Shown: in pieces, positions 18,928 through 28,486 of the stretch
Layout: each line of letters starts with the position of its first letter
Numbering within the stretch: the first letter of the stretch is position 1
Assembly: GCA_022574295.1 (NCBI GenBank)
Contig: JACZSJ010000013.1
Location: 1-34,829, forward strand
Source: Pseudomonadota bacterium
GTDB lineage: Bacteria; Pseudomonadota; Gammaproteobacteria; Eutrophobiales; Eutrophobiaceae
DNA: 34,829 nucleotides
Reading direction: 5' to 3'
Translations under genes and position numbers: made by a program
The notes under the pieces: generated by a model
The model's database searches: none
What the model saw: the letters and a program-made list of their open reading frames with translations, nothing else
Told to the model about the DNA's origin: nothing

Positions 18928-19971
18928 CTACTCTACTAGTCGATAACTCATTGCGCTGATCTGCTCCAGGGTATGCCCCAAATCAACTGCCTTTGATATC
19001 ACAAAAATATCTGCCCGGGTTGTCAGAAGATAAACCACACTGCCCAGCTTGACTTCTTTGACCTCGACATTGGTCACCGAATTGAGTGACTCGAGATAAT
19101 TTAATACCTTTGAGTATTGGTTATAGTCAGTAATATCATTGACGAGAATTTCTATTTCGTCTGAGCGAGTATAGGTGCCCGCCTGCCCATAGCGTTCTGC
19201 CAATACGTCAGCCAGGCCATCTATCCCTTCATCCAGTACAGTTTCCGATGCCGTTCCCTGGGTGATCCAGGTATATGCCTGATCATCAATGTAGGCTATC
19301 CAGTGAGCCTCCCACAATTCCGGTAAAACAGATTCAATCCTGCCTGTCAGGATGACATCTGCATGGTAGCGCCCGGATGCAGCAAGCACAGGTTCCTGAA
19401 AACCACCCCAGATATCGCTGGCCTGTAATTTGCCCGTGTCCTGCAGATCAAGGAGTGGATGAATCAGCACAATGCCTCTGGTTTTTGCCTGCGCTTCCAT
19501 CTTCTCCACATAGCCAGAAATATCACTCAAGCCCGTCAGACGGCGTCCACGGGCATCACCGACCGCCAACCAGACCAGGGTAGATGGACGTTCCCTGCCC
19601 CATTCCGGTATCGCAGCTTCGTGCAAGATCTTATCTAATGAAGACCTGTTGAATTGCGCCCATAGCGTGAGTTGTTGTTTACCTGCTTCATCCCTGGTTC
19701 GATATTCAAATTGTTGCACATACTGATCTGCATTCAGCAATAATTCGGTGACCCCGTTACGAGAAGGTACCTGACGGTCGCCCGTGAGTTTTATCAGCAC
19801 GACACGCAAGACTGCAGCCATGTTCTTTTTGCGACTACTTGCTGATTGATCTAACACCGGAACCTCAGCCTCATATAAACCAGTCACAACCACGGCCTGG
19901 ACCATTAAAGGGGAAAAAGATAAGGCGTAGAACAGGAGTATCATTAAAAAACTGCTTAAAAACACTTTCAT
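18928..19971 (-). CDS. DUF2066 domain-containing exported protein
   Basis: A 347-residue exported protein. The signal peptide MKVFLSSFLMILLFYALSFSPLMVQA probably ends after residue 26. The mature part begins VVVTGLYEAEVPVLDQS and contains ALIKLTGD-like text (VVLIKLTGDRQVP), YVQQFEYR, and LTLWAQFNRSSLDKIL, which I associate with DUF2066. The track start at TTG, 12 codons upstream, would place charged residues ahead of the signal, so I use the ATG. No function is established. It is divergent from purM, with 98 bases between starts, and heads the DUF2066-perM-hda run. Confidence 0.87.
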   Translation of the reverse strand: MKVFLSSFLMILLFYALSFSPLMVQAVVVTGLYEAEVPVLDQSASSRKKNMAAVLRVVLIKLTGDRQVPSRNGVTELLLNADQYVQQFEYRTRDEAGKQQLTLWAQFNRSSLDKILHEAAIPEWGRERPSTLVWLAVGDARGRRLTGLSDISGYVEKMEAQAKTRGIVLIHPLLDLQDTGKLQASDIWGGFQEPVLAASGRYHADVILTGRIESVLPELWEAHWIAYIDDQAYTWITQGTASETVLDEGIDGLADVLAERYGQAGTYTRSDEIEILVNDITDYNQYSKVLNYLESLNSVTNVEVKEVKLGSVVYLLTTRADIFVISKAVDLGHTLEQISAMSYRLVE

Positions 19972-20069
19972 AGCCCGCACGCTATTCAAGAGCTGATCAC
20001 AAGTCAAGGAATAACATTCTGGAATTTAGCATAGGAAATAAGGCTCAGGAATGAGGTTCAGGGATTGCG

Positions 20070-21149
20070 ATGACTCTAACTCCCCGATACCATTGCGACT
20101 TGAAAAGAAAGAACCCACAAAACCTCAGTTACCAGGATGCCGGCGTCAGTATCGAACGTGGTAATCGGTTGGTTGATCGAATCAAATCTTCAGCCTCATC
20201 CACACATGGCAAAGGCGTGATGGGAAACCTGGGTGGTTTTGGTGCCCTTTTTGACATCGGAGCCATGCAGTACAAGGATCCTGTACTTGTCTCGGGAACG
20301 GACGGTGTCGGCACCAAGTTAAAACTCGCCATTGAGATGAATCAACATAAGACCATAGGTATCGATCTGGTGGCGATGTGTGTGAACGATATTCTTGTCC
20401 AGGGCGCGACCCCTTTATTTTTTCTGGATTATTTTGCCTGTGCAAAATTGGATATTGATGTTGCAAGCGATGTAATAAATGGCATCGCACAGGGTTGCAA
20501 GATTGCAGAATGTGCCTTGATCGGCGGTGAAACAGCAGAAATGCCAGGACTATATGCCAGTGGAGAATATGATTTGGCAGGCTTTTGTGTCGGGGCTGTT
20601 GAACGTGATGAAATTATCGATGGTAGCACCGTTCAGGCAGGGGATATTCTGATCGGTATCGCCTCAAGCGGACCACATTCCAATGGCTATTCCCTGATCC
20701 GTAAAGTCCTCGAAGTTTCCAGTGATAATCTGACAACGGAATTTGCTGACACAACACTGGGAGAAATACTGCTCGAACCGACAAAAATATATGTCACATC
20801 TATTAAGCAACTACTAAAAACATGTGATATAAAAACCTTATCTCATATCACCGGTGGCGGATTATTAGAAAATTTGCCACGCGTCATTCCCGGCAATGTT
20901 CAGGTGGTCATAGACACAAGAAGCTGGATATTGCCCCTCGTGTTCGAATGGCTACAAAAAGAAGGGAATATCGAATCGCAAGAAATGTATCGCACGTTCA
21001 ACTGCGGTGTGGGCATGGTGGTTTGTGTTTCGGAAAAAGATAAAGATGCGGCAATCAACTGCTTGCAGGCGTCAGGTGAAACGGCATGGGAGATTGGCAA
21101 ACTGGAAGTAAAACAGGAGGGTAATGACATCGTCAGTTTTGTCTCCTGA
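20070..21149 (+). CDS. purM: Phosphoribosylformylglycinamidine cyclo-ligase (AIR synthase)
   Basis: Purine synthesis step five: ATP-dependent closure of FGAM to aminoimidazole ribotide. Family features are [31 protein letters not shown], the nucleotide/phosphate motif [43 protein letters not shown], and the end motif [15 protein letters not shown]. Length 359 compares with about 345 in E. coli; the extra ~15 residues are N-terminal. CAGGG lies ahead of the ATG. purN, which usually follows purM, is absent: the next gene is trmJ on the opposite strand after 23 bases. Confidence 0.97.
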   Translation: MTLTPRYHCDLKRKNPQNLSYQDAGVSIERGNRLVDRIKSSASSTHGKGVMGNLGGFGALFDIGAMQYKDPVLVSGTDGVGTKLKLAIEMNQHKTIGIDLVAMCVNDILVQGATPLFFLDYFACAKLDIDVASDVINGIAQGCKIAECALIGGETAEMPGLYASGEYDLAGFCVGAVERDEIIDGSTVQAGDILIGIASSGPHSNGYSLIRKVLEVSSDNLTTEFADTTLGEILLEPTKIYVTSIKQLLKTCDIKTLSHITGGGLLENLPRVIPGNVQVVIDTRSWILPLVFEWLQKEGNIESQEMYRTFNCGVGMVVCVSEKDKDAAINCLQASGETAWEIGKLEVKQEGNDIVSFVS

Positions 21150-21172
21150 AGATGTAAATTATTTAATCTTCA

Positions 21173-21922
21173 TCACTCATTCTTCTTTCCTTCAGTCGCC
21201 GTCTCCTGAACTGCTGCCAGAAATCCTCTTAAAATACTCACTTCATTTTCATCGAGATGGGCACGATTAAACAAAGATTTTAAACGCCGCATCAGTTTTC
21301 TCGGCTGTTCAGGATTTAAAAAATTGACATCAATCATACTTTGCTGAAGATGATCGTAAAAATAATTCATTTCATCTGCAGTGGCTAATTGTACTTTTTC
21401 TCTGTCCGTTTTTTCTGCCTCTAAACACTGCAAACCCTGAATAAATTCATAACATAATATTTGTATGGCTGATGCCACGTTCAGGGAACTAAAATCAGGA
21501 TTCGTAGGTATTTGCAAAATCACATTACAGTGTTCCAGTTCTTCATTACTGAGACCTGAACTTTCCCGGCCAAATACCAGGGCCACAGGACCGAGCATTA
21601 CCATTTCGTGTAATTTTGATGCATATTCACGTGGGGTGAAGACGGGAGATGAAATGGCGCGCGGTCTGGCCGAACTTGCGATAACTGTGACACATCCCTG
21701 TAAAGCCTCTTGTAGCGAGTTACAAACAACTGCATTTGTGAGAATATCGTCCGCACCTGCGGCACGCGCCGTTGCCTCTGCATTGGGATAAATCTTTGGC
21801 TTTACCAGATAGAGATTTTTATATCCCATGGCCTTCATGGCTCTTGCAGCAGCACCAATATTTCCGGGATGTGTGGTTTCAACCATCACTACTCTGATAT
21901 TGTCTACTAAATTTTCAACCAT
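21173..21922 (-). CDS. trmJ: tRNA (cytidine/uridine-32 2'-O)-methyltransferase TrmJ
   Basis: SpoU-class knotted methyltransferase modifying position 32 of several tRNAs. Motif 1 is VETTHPGNIGAAARAMKAMG, motif 2 is ALVFGRESSGLSNEEL, and motif 3 is PDFSSLNVASAIQILCYE. The C-terminal extension (about residues 165-249, ending GFLAAVQETATEGKK) is the dimer-stabilising helical part typical of TrmJ. Length 249 is as expected (E. coli about 246). It is divergent from suhB, the arrangement also found in E. coli. No iscR follows here; purM converges instead. Confidence 0.95.
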   Translation of the reverse strand: MVENLVDNIRVVMVETTHPGNIGAAARAMKAMGYKNLYLVKPKIYPNAEATARAAGADDILTNAVVCNSLQEALQGCVTVIASSARPRAISSPVFTPREYASKLHEMVMLGPVALVFGRESSGLSNEELEHCNVILQIPTNPDFSSLNVASAIQILCYEFIQGLQCLEAEKTDREKVQLATADEMNYFYDHLQQSMIDVNFLNPEQPRKLMRRLKSLFNRAHLDENEVSILRGFLAAVQETATEGKKNE

Positions 21923-22028
21923 TTACAGATTCCCGGTTTAATATTCCATTTCAATTGATGAGGTAATTTCCCAGAGTTCTATTACAATACCCGTTACTAT
22001 TATTTCCATCATTTTTTCGGAGTTGTTT

Positions 22029-22805
22029 ATGAACCCTATGCTCAATATTGCAATCCGTGCAGCGCGCGCCGCAGGAGATGTAATTATACGGCAAATTGAT
22101 CATGTACAGGATTTGCCTGTGACAAAAAAAAGCAGGAATGACTTTGTCACCGAAGTGGACAGGCAGGCTGAAATAGTCATCATTGAGACACTCCACAAGT
22201 CATATCCGAATCATGCGATTTTAGCCGAAGAAAGTGGTCGGCAAGGCGATAGTCCTTATTTATGGATCATAGATCCCTTGGATGGCACCACAAACTATCT
22301 ACATGGTTTTCCTCAATATGCGGTCTCGATTGCACTACAGCATCGCGGCGAACTCGATCAAGCCGTTATTTATGATCCCCTACGACAGGAGTTATTTACC
22401 GCAAGTCGTGGCGGAGGTGCGATGTTGAATAACAGACGTATACGTGTCAGCAAACAAAAACATCTGGAAGGCGCATTGCTTGGTACCGGCTTTCCTTTTA
22501 AAGAGCAGGAACGGCTGGATGAATATCTCAACGGTTTCAGAGCACTTTTCCCTATGACCGCTGGCTTTCGACGAGCTGGGGCAGCATCGTTAGATCTTGC
22601 CTATGTTGCCTGTGGCAGGCTGGATGGTTTTTGGGAACTTGGATTAAAACCCTGGGATATTGCTGCAGGTGCATTGTTAGTAAAAGAAGCAGGTGGAATG
22701 ATTAGTGATATTTGCGGTGACGAAAACTATATGAAAACAGGAAATATCGTTGCTGCAACTCCTGAGATTTTCAACATGATGACAAAGAAAATTAATTCTA
22801 AATAA
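22029..22805 (+). CDS. suhB: Inositol-1-monophosphatase family protein SuhB
   Basis: Mg-dependent, Li-sensitive phosphatase fold; in enterobacteria it also acts in rRNA antitermination complexes. Metal-site motifs are LAEESG (around residue 65), DPLDGTTNYLHG (around 84) and the late motif LKPWDIAAGALLVKEAGG. The N-terminus MNPMLNIAIRAARAAGDVI matches SuhB closely, which is why I start at the ATG at 22029 rather than the TTG two codons earlier; GGAG lies seven bases upstream. Length 258 is close to E. coli (267). The glycan cluster begins 70 bases downstream on the same strand. Confidence 0.95.
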   Translation: MNPMLNIAIRAARAAGDVIIRQIDHVQDLPVTKKSRNDFVTEVDRQAEIVIIETLHKSYPNHAILAEESGRQGDSPYLWIIDPLDGTTNYLHGFPQYAVSIALQHRGELDQAVIYDPLRQELFTASRGGGAMLNNRRIRVSKQKHLEGALLGTGFPFKEQERLDEYLNGFRALFPMTAGFRRAGAASLDLAYVACGRLDGFWELGLKPWDIAAGALLVKEAGGMISDICGDENYMKTGNIVAATPEIFNMMTKKINSK

Positions 22806-22875
22806 TAGCAATTAATAACTTCCTGAATTCCAGAGCAATGAAAATGCGGCTTGATTCTTGTTATTTCAGATTAGA

Positions 22876-24087
22876 ATGATTAAAAAAAACAGCTTGCTTA
22901 ACGTCTTGTTAGTCTCCACCTCTTTTCCAATTGAGGGCGGTGCGCAGAGCGGCATATTTGTGCAACACCTGGCGCACTACCTGTCAAAACAGCATTCGTT
23001 GATGGTATTGACACCCGACGATAATCACAATAACCATTCCAGACGGACGAACAAAACACGGGCCTACACACTTAAATTGTTTCGTTATGCCCCGATAAAG
23101 TGGCAGATATTGGCACACCAACCGGGGGGTATACCGGTAGCATTAAAAAAGAAACCATGGTTGTCCCTGCTAATCCCCTTTTTCATATGGGCATTGTTTT
23201 TTGCCTTACTAAAACAGGCCAGAAACGTGCAGATTATTCATGCAAACTGGTCAGTTATCGGGATGCTCGCTGGTATTGCAGGATTAATCATGCACAAGCC
23301 GGTGATAACGACAACCCGGGGGAGAGATATAACGCGGTTAAAACAAAGTCGCATCGACAGGCTCATCACGAGACTTTGTCTTGCTAGCAACCGATATGTG
23401 GTTTGCGTAAGCGCAAGCGTACATAATGAATTGTGTATGCTTTATCCTTTTGCGAGACATAAACTGAAGATCATCCATAATGGTGTGGATCAAGGTTTAC
23501 TTGATATACATCGCCATGCCAAATCCACCGACCATCCGTTAAAGCTCATCACAGTGGGAAGCCTGATACCACGAAAATCCATCAATACGATCATCACCGC
23601 CGTGGCCGATTGTGATAATTGTACTCTGACCATTATTGGCGATGGTCACGAACAGAAACAGCTTATGGCACAAACCCGGCAGTTGGGGATTGAGGAACAT
23701 GTGATATTTAAAGGGTCACTGGTACAGCAAGCAGTATTCAGTGAACTGGCGAAGGCCGATGTATTCATCCTGGCCAGTAAAAGCGAGGGCAGACCTAATG
23801 TCGTTATTGAGGCAATGGCGGCGGGTTTGCCCGTTATCGTTAGTAAAATTGACGCCGTTACAGACTTTGTAAAACCTGAAAAAACAGGCTTGCTATTTGA
23901 TATCGGGGATCCACACCAATTGGCACAATGCATTCAACAGCTTATAAATAATCCTGGATTACGTCTAACATTGGGCGAGGCAGGCAGACAATATATAATC
24001 AATCAAAAACTGACCTGGGAGAACTGTGCCGGGCACTATTCAGAGTTATATTTCAATGCTGTCGATACCGAAAAGCAGATTCCTTAG
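22876..24087 (+). CDS. Glycosyltransferase, GT4 family
   Basis: GT-B fold retaining glycosyltransferase, 403 residues. The N-terminal domain begins LLNVLLVSTSFPIEGGAQSGIFVQHLAHYLS, the acceptor-side signature of this family, and VITTTRGRDI follows. The C-terminal donor domain has TVGSLIPRKSINTI, IIGDGHEQKQL, and the E-x7-E region SEGRPNVVIEAMAAGLPVIVS. A hydrophobic segment at about residues 95-115 could bind the membrane. The TTG start of the track is replaced by the ATG six codons in. It opens the plus-strand glycan run, 7 bases before the AsnB-like gene. The sugar donor cannot be told from sequence. Confidence 0.9.
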   Translation: MIKKNSLLNVLLVSTSFPIEGGAQSGIFVQHLAHYLSKQHSLMVLTPDDNHNNHSRRTNKTRAYTLKLFRYAPIKWQILAHQPGGIPVALKKKPWLSLLIPFFIWALFFALLKQARNVQIIHANWSVIGMLAGIAGLIMHKPVITTTRGRDITRLKQSRIDRLITRLCLASNRYVVCVSASVHNELCMLYPFARHKLKIIHNGVDQGLLDIHRHAKSTDHPLKLITVGSLIPRKSINTIITAVADCDNCTLTIIGDGHEQKQLMAQTRQLGIEEHVIFKGSLVQQAVFSELAKADVFILASKSEGRPNVVIEAMAAGLPVIVSKIDAVTDFVKPEKTGLLFDIGDPHQLAQCIQQLINNPGLRLTLGEAGRQYIINQKLTWENCAGHYSELYFNAVDTEKQIP

Positions 24088-24094
24088 TTAGCCT

Positions 24095-25948
24095 ATGTGC
24101 GGATTCTTCTTTTTATATAACCCTACTGCAAACGACAGTCTATTATTGGAACGCTCCAAGGCTGCATTGCAGCGCTTACGTCATCGAGGACCTGACGATG
24201 AGGGCGTGACGGGCGGGACGAACTGGCGGATGGGGCACAGACGTTTATCCATCATTGATTTATCCAATAGTAAACAACCCATGAGCGATCCTGGTAGACG
24301 TTTCTGGCTCGCCTATAACGGAGAGACTTACAACTACAAGGAACTACGCCGATCACTGTTACCACATTGGCAGTTTCGAACCAATGGTGATACCGAGGTC
24401 ATCCTCGCCGGTCTTATCCATTTTGGTGAAGACTTCATACAACGGATGGAAGGGATGTGGGCATTCTGTCTATGGGACAATGAGAAAAAAACATTATTGT
24501 TGTCACGTGACAGGATAGGAAAAAAACCACTTTATTATCAGACTGATGAGCGGGGGCTTTGCTGTGCATCGGAACTCCCCACGCTTTCGTGTATCAGTGA
24601 TACCCGCCGAGAGGAAGATATGGATAGTACTGCAGATTACCTACGCTATGGTTTTTATTTGCCGGGTAAAACAGCATACAAAAATATTTGTGAAGTCTTA
24701 CCAGGGTACAACATTCTCTGGACGCCGGGTAAGACAATCAGGGAAAAACAGTACTGGAAACTGAATATTGCCAACACCGTACCCAAGGACAAGCGAGCCT
24801 CTATGGATTTATTGCGTAGTCACTTACAGGAAGCAGTCAAAAAACGTCTGGTTGCAGATGTGGAAGTCGGAGCGTTTTTATCTGGTGGCGTCGACTCGTC
24901 GCTAATCGTCGCTATTTTATCCGAGGAATTAAAGGTTAAACCCAAAACCTTTACTATTGGTTTCGATGACGATAGCCATGATGAAAGAGAATACGCCCGC
25001 GTTGTAGCAAATCTGTTTCAGACCGAACATAAAGAGCGTTGTTTACATGAATGGGACAGGGATCTACTTAAAAAACTTCTCTTCGAACATGTGGGGCAGC
25101 CATTTTATGATTCCTCACTGCTACCAACGGCAATGGTTTCACAACTGGCATCAGAGTCTGTCAAAGTGGCCTTGTCGGGTGATGGTGGTGATGAATTATT
25201 CAGTGGCTATCAGCGTTATCAGGCCCGGGCACTACTCAGGTTGTATACCAGAATGCCCAATTTTGCCCGAAGCGGTTTGAAAAGACTGATTCGCTCCATC
25301 CCTGAACCGTTTTCTCATCACAGTCGAAGTGTACTAAAGAAGGCGCACTTGTTTCTGGATACAGTAGACAAACAAGAGACTGAACGTCCTTATATTGCCC
25401 CTACGCTGTATTCCTCAGATAATTTTAGACAGTTGTCTCCTGAGCTTGCCAGCAAAGGCCACACACCACCACCCCTACCGGAATCATGCCATAACGACGA
25501 CATACTGGAGATGATGGTGGCCGATGCCCTGGTTTATTTGCCGCAGGATATCTTGCTTAAAGTCGACCGCGCCAGCATGGCGTATTCGCTGGAGACACGT
25601 GCTCCGTTTCTTGATCACAAGGTGATTGAGCTTGCTTTTTCAATGCCTGTCAATTGGCATCGGAACTGGTTTGGCGGAAAGAAACTGCTACGCGCTGCCT
25701 ATGCTGATCTATTGCCAGAGTCTATCTGGAAACGTCGTAAACAGGGATTCTCAGTACCCATTAATCATTGGCTCAGGAGCGAACTTGTGCCGGACATGAA
25801 ACAAATGCTTGGTGGCGAACTTGGATTTTTGAACAAGGAATTTATTGAACGACTACTCTCTGAGCATATTGCAAAGAGGCGTGACCATGGTCATCGCTTG
25901 TGGAGTATCTTTGTCTATCTGATGTGGTTGCAGAAAACGACAGCTTGA
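24095..25948 (+). CDS. asnB: Asparagine synthase-like glutamine amidotransferase
   Basis: Class II glutamine amidotransferase joined to an ATP-pyrophosphatase domain, 617 residues. Cys2 (MCGFFF) is the glutaminase nucleophile, with RLRHRGPDDEG, HRRLSIID and YNGETYNYKEL in the N-terminal domain. The synthase domain has FLSGGVDSSLIVAIL around residue 263, TIGFDDDSHDEREYA, and ALSGDGGDELFSGYQRY. Lying between glycosyltransferases, 7 bases after one and 20 before the next, it more likely amidates a sugar acid or similar glycan group than makes free asparagine; such AsnB paralogues are frequent in O-antigen and exopolysaccharide loci. That role is inference. The symbol denotes family only. Confidence 0.9.
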   Translation: MCGFFFLYNPTANDSLLLERSKAALQRLRHRGPDDEGVTGGTNWRMGHRRLSIIDLSNSKQPMSDPGRRFWLAYNGETYNYKELRRSLLPHWQFRTNGDTEVILAGLIHFGEDFIQRMEGMWAFCLWDNEKKTLLLSRDRIGKKPLYYQTDERGLCCASELPTLSCISDTRREEDMDSTADYLRYGFYLPGKTAYKNICEVLPGYNILWTPGKTIREKQYWKLNIANTVPKDKRASMDLLRSHLQEAVKKRLVADVEVGAFLSGGVDSSLIVAILSEELKVKPKTFTIGFDDDSHDEREYARVVANLFQTEHKERCLHEWDRDLLKKLLFEHVGQPFYDSSLLPTAMVSQLASESVKVALSGDGGDELFSGYQRYQARALLRLYTRMPNFARSGLKRLIRSIPEPFSHHSRSVLKKAHLFLDTVDKQETERPYIAPTLYSSDNFRQLSPELASKGHTPPPLPESCHNDDILEMMVADALVYLPQDILLKVDRASMAYSLETRAPFLDHKVIELAFSMPVNWHRNWFGGKKLLRAAYADLLPESIWKRRKQGFSVPINHWLRSELVPDMKQMLGGELGFLNKEFIERLLSEHIAKRRDHGHRLWSIFVYLMWLQKTTA

Positions 25949-25968
25949 CTATAAAGCAATGATTCCAT

Positions 25969-27096
25969 ATGGAACAAACCGAAAATAATAAAGCCAGGGT
26001 ACTGACCAGCTATTATCGTCCAAAACCCGGCGGGTTTTGCAAGCGCCTGTTTCGAGCCATCAATGCCCTGTTAGATCGCGGACATGAAGTTCACTATTTA
26101 TCGGTAGTCGCTTTCCCCATCAATCACCCTTCTTGTATGCATCATAAATTTCCGTGGCCAGAACGTTACACCGATACATTATTATTTTGGGCAGTATTTC
26201 ATCTGCTCGCACCGGTTTTTCTGCTCTATCTGGGGTTCAAATTAAAAATAACGCACTGTTTTGCGTTTACTCCCAATTACGCATTGATTATGCAACCACT
26301 GCGTCTTATCAAAGGCATACCGCTGAGCCTGTTTTTACGGGCGGATACGCTTGAAAATCATCAGATCAAAAAACGGCCACGCTGGATATTACAGACAGAA
26401 TTACTTATCGAGGCGATGGCGATTCAGGGAACTCGGCTCTATTGTGTGTCACAAACACTTTGCGACACGGTTATCGCAAGACATCGATGGGTCCACCCGG
26501 ACTCCTCCGGGATTTTGCGTAATAACGTCACCGAATCCGCAGTTCGTGAAACATTTAATATCAATACCCCATTACGTTTTGCCTGTGTCGGAATACTCGA
26601 AAAACGCAAAAATCAGGCATTCCTGATAAAATTGTTTTCCCGTATAAAGTCAGAAAATATACATTTATATCTGTATGGGAGGGGTCCCGATGAAGACGAT
26701 TTACGACAACGGGCTGAAGAATTGCATGTTAGCCATGTCGTGAGTTTTATGGGCTGGGTCGAAGTAGAAAAAATATGGTGCAATATCGATGTTCTGCTAT
26801 TCCCTTCGCTACATGAAGGCGCCCCCAATGCTGTCCTGGAGGCATTGGGACATCATATCCCCATCATTGCCAGTGATATACCCGAACACCAGGAAATCCT
26901 TCCGTCGATCTGCTTATTGTCATTATCTGATCAGGATGCCTGGCAAAAAACCATTACAAATCTATATTCCGATCCTGAAATCGGGCGATATAAATTGATC
27001 AAAGCGCAGCAAGATTCTGTTGAATATTTATGTTTCGACTGGGATGAAGCAATATGTTCCAGGGTGTTAAACTCTCCTTCAACAAGCACACTATGA
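25969..27096 (+). CDS. Glycosyltransferase, GT4 family
   Basis: GT-B fold enzyme of 375 residues. The N-terminal domain starts ARVLTSYYRPKPGGFCKRLFRAINALLDRGHEVHYLSV. A hydrophobic stretch at about residues 72-90 (LLFWAVFHLLAPVFLLYLGF) may associate with the membrane. The donor domain has ACVGILEKRKNQAFLIKL, LYLYGRGPDEDDL and the E-x7-E motif HEGAPNAVLEALGHHIPIIAS. The next gene, the flippase, starts within its stop codon (ATGA), indicating coupled translation. Substrate unknown; an internal transferase of repeat-unit assembly is the natural guess. Confidence 0.88.
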   Translation: MEQTENNKARVLTSYYRPKPGGFCKRLFRAINALLDRGHEVHYLSVVAFPINHPSCMHHKFPWPERYTDTLLFWAVFHLLAPVFLLYLGFKLKITHCFAFTPNYALIMQPLRLIKGIPLSLFLRADTLENHQIKKRPRWILQTELLIEAMAIQGTRLYCVSQTLCDTVIARHRWVHPDSSGILRNNVTESAVRETFNINTPLRFACVGILEKRKNQAFLIKLFSRIKSENIHLYLYGRGPDEDDLRQRAEELHVSHVVSFMGWVEVEKIWCNIDVLLFPSLHEGAPNAVLEALGHHIPIIASDIPEHQEILPSICLLSLSDQDAWQKTITNLYSDPEIGRYKLIKAQQDSVEYLCFDWDEAICSRVLNSPSTSTL

Positions 27097-28442
27097 AAAA
27101 CAACATCTCCATCAAACAATACTTGCTTGTCGGAGGAAGTTGGACTCTTGTCGGCAGACTGCTCATCGCGTTTATCAGCCTGCTATTATCGGCCTTGTTG
27201 GCAAAATTATTATCGCCGGGTGACATGGGTATATACTTTCTTGCCTTCAATCTTGCTACCTTCCTGGCTATTTTTGCGCGTATGGGTCTGGAAAATACGC
27301 TGTTGCGGTTCGTCTCCGAAGCCATAGGTCGCAAACAACAGGATTATATACCCCGGCTAATCCAGAGAAGTTTATTGCTGGTGCTCTTGGCTGCTGTGGT
27401 CATCGCCACAGGATTTTATGCCGGGATGGGGACGTGGCTGTCGGAACATGTTTTTCATTCGAATACCCTGGGAATGGTGATTGGTTATATTGCCATTTTG
27501 CTGATATTACTGGCCATCCAGTCTCTGCTTGTCGAGATTTTTCGTGCCTATCAGGATATCCCTATGACTGTGTTTTTCAATGGCCTGATAACTGCGAGTC
27601 TCGGCTTTATATTCGTGGCTCTCTACTGGCTTATATCAGGGCACGCGTCTTTGGAACAGTTGTTTCCCTGGATACTTGTGGCGACCACAGTCAATATTAT
27701 CCTGGCGATTTGGGTACTGTCGCGCAAGTTCCATATCTTCAAGTTGTCAGGTGAGTCAAGCATCAGTTACCGGGAGCTTGTCAATCATTCCTGGCCCTTA
27801 TTGTTTTTTTCCCTGACCCTCTTCGTCATGGCACAATCTGATCTGTGGATCCTCGCCGCCTTTCGATCTGATGAGGAGGTCGCGATTTACGGCGCAGCCG
27901 TACGCCTAGTTTCCCTGATAGGTCTATTCTTCACTATTATTGATGCAATTGTTCCACCGCTGATTGCCCGCTTGCAGGTGCAAGGGCAGAAACAACGACT
28001 CGAACGGATCCTGAGAACGACAGCTACGCTTGTTACCCTTCCCGTAATCGCGATTTTAATCCTGTTTATGCTCTTCGGTGATATGCTGCTTGGCTTTATC
28101 TTCGGGGATTATTATCGTTCGGGTGCCACTGTCCTAATCATTCTGAGTCTGGGGCAGGTAGTAAATGTCTATACAGGATCTTGTAGTTATACATTGGTGA
28201 TGATGGGACAACAAAGAATACTATTTTTGGTCTCAATAATTTCGGCTGCAATAAGTGTTTGCTGCGGCCTGATCTGGGTACAATCCTATGGTGCAATCGG
28301 CGTCGCGGTCGCCACGACTCTGGGCATGAGTGTGCAGCATATACTAGCGCTCTGTCTGGTTCGATATCGCTGCGGGATATGGACTCATGCCAGTATCAAG
28401 TTCATCCCCGATTACAAGAGTGTAAAGGAAATATTTTTATAA
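27093..28442 (+). CDS. Polysaccharide flippase, Wzx/MATE-like
   Basis: A 449-residue integral membrane protein with roughly 12-14 hydrophobic segments, of the polysaccharide biosynthesis/oligosaccharyl-lipid flippase type. The opening IKQYLLVGGSWTLVGRLLIAFISLLLSALLAKLLSPGDMGIYFLAFNLATFLAIFARMGLENTLLRFVSEA is typical: first helix, then PGDMG-IY loop, then an Arg-rich turn. It would move lipid-linked oligosaccharide across the inner membrane. The track starts 13 codons earlier, but the ATG at 27093 overlaps the previous stop as ATGA and removes a long overlap. No dedicated Wzy polymerase is seen next to it. Confidence 0.88.
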   Translation: MKNNISIKQYLLVGGSWTLVGRLLIAFISLLLSALLAKLLSPGDMGIYFLAFNLATFLAIFARMGLENTLLRFVSEAIGRKQQDYIPRLIQRSLLLVLLAAVVIATGFYAGMGTWLSEHVFHSNTLGMVIGYIAILLILLAIQSLLVEIFRAYQDIPMTVFFNGLITASLGFIFVALYWLISGHASLEQLFPWILVATTVNIILAIWVLSRKFHIFKLSGESSISYRELVNHSWPLLFFSLTLFVMAQSDLWILAAFRSDEEVAIYGAAVRLVSLIGLFFTIIDAIVPPLIARLQVQGQKQRLERILRTTATLVTLPVIAILILFMLFGDMLLGFIFGDYYRSGATVLIILSLGQVVNVYTGSCSYTLVMMGQQRILFLVSIISAAISVCCGLIWVQSYGAIGVAVATTLGMSVQHILALCLVRYRCGIWTHASIKFIPDYKSVKEIFL

Positions 28443-28486
28443 CGGGCTTGTTCCGAAGCACCTTTATTAAACTCAGGAGAAAAACT

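Noticed and set aside
26999-27334. 111-aa minus-strand ORF opposite the flippase start
   Set aside because: Antisense shadow of the GT4/flippase junction with no supporting features.
28259-28486. N-terminal extension of the methyltransferase ORF
   Set aside because: Overlaps the flippase gene out of frame; a strong AGGAG site and ATG at 28487 give a normal-length protein.
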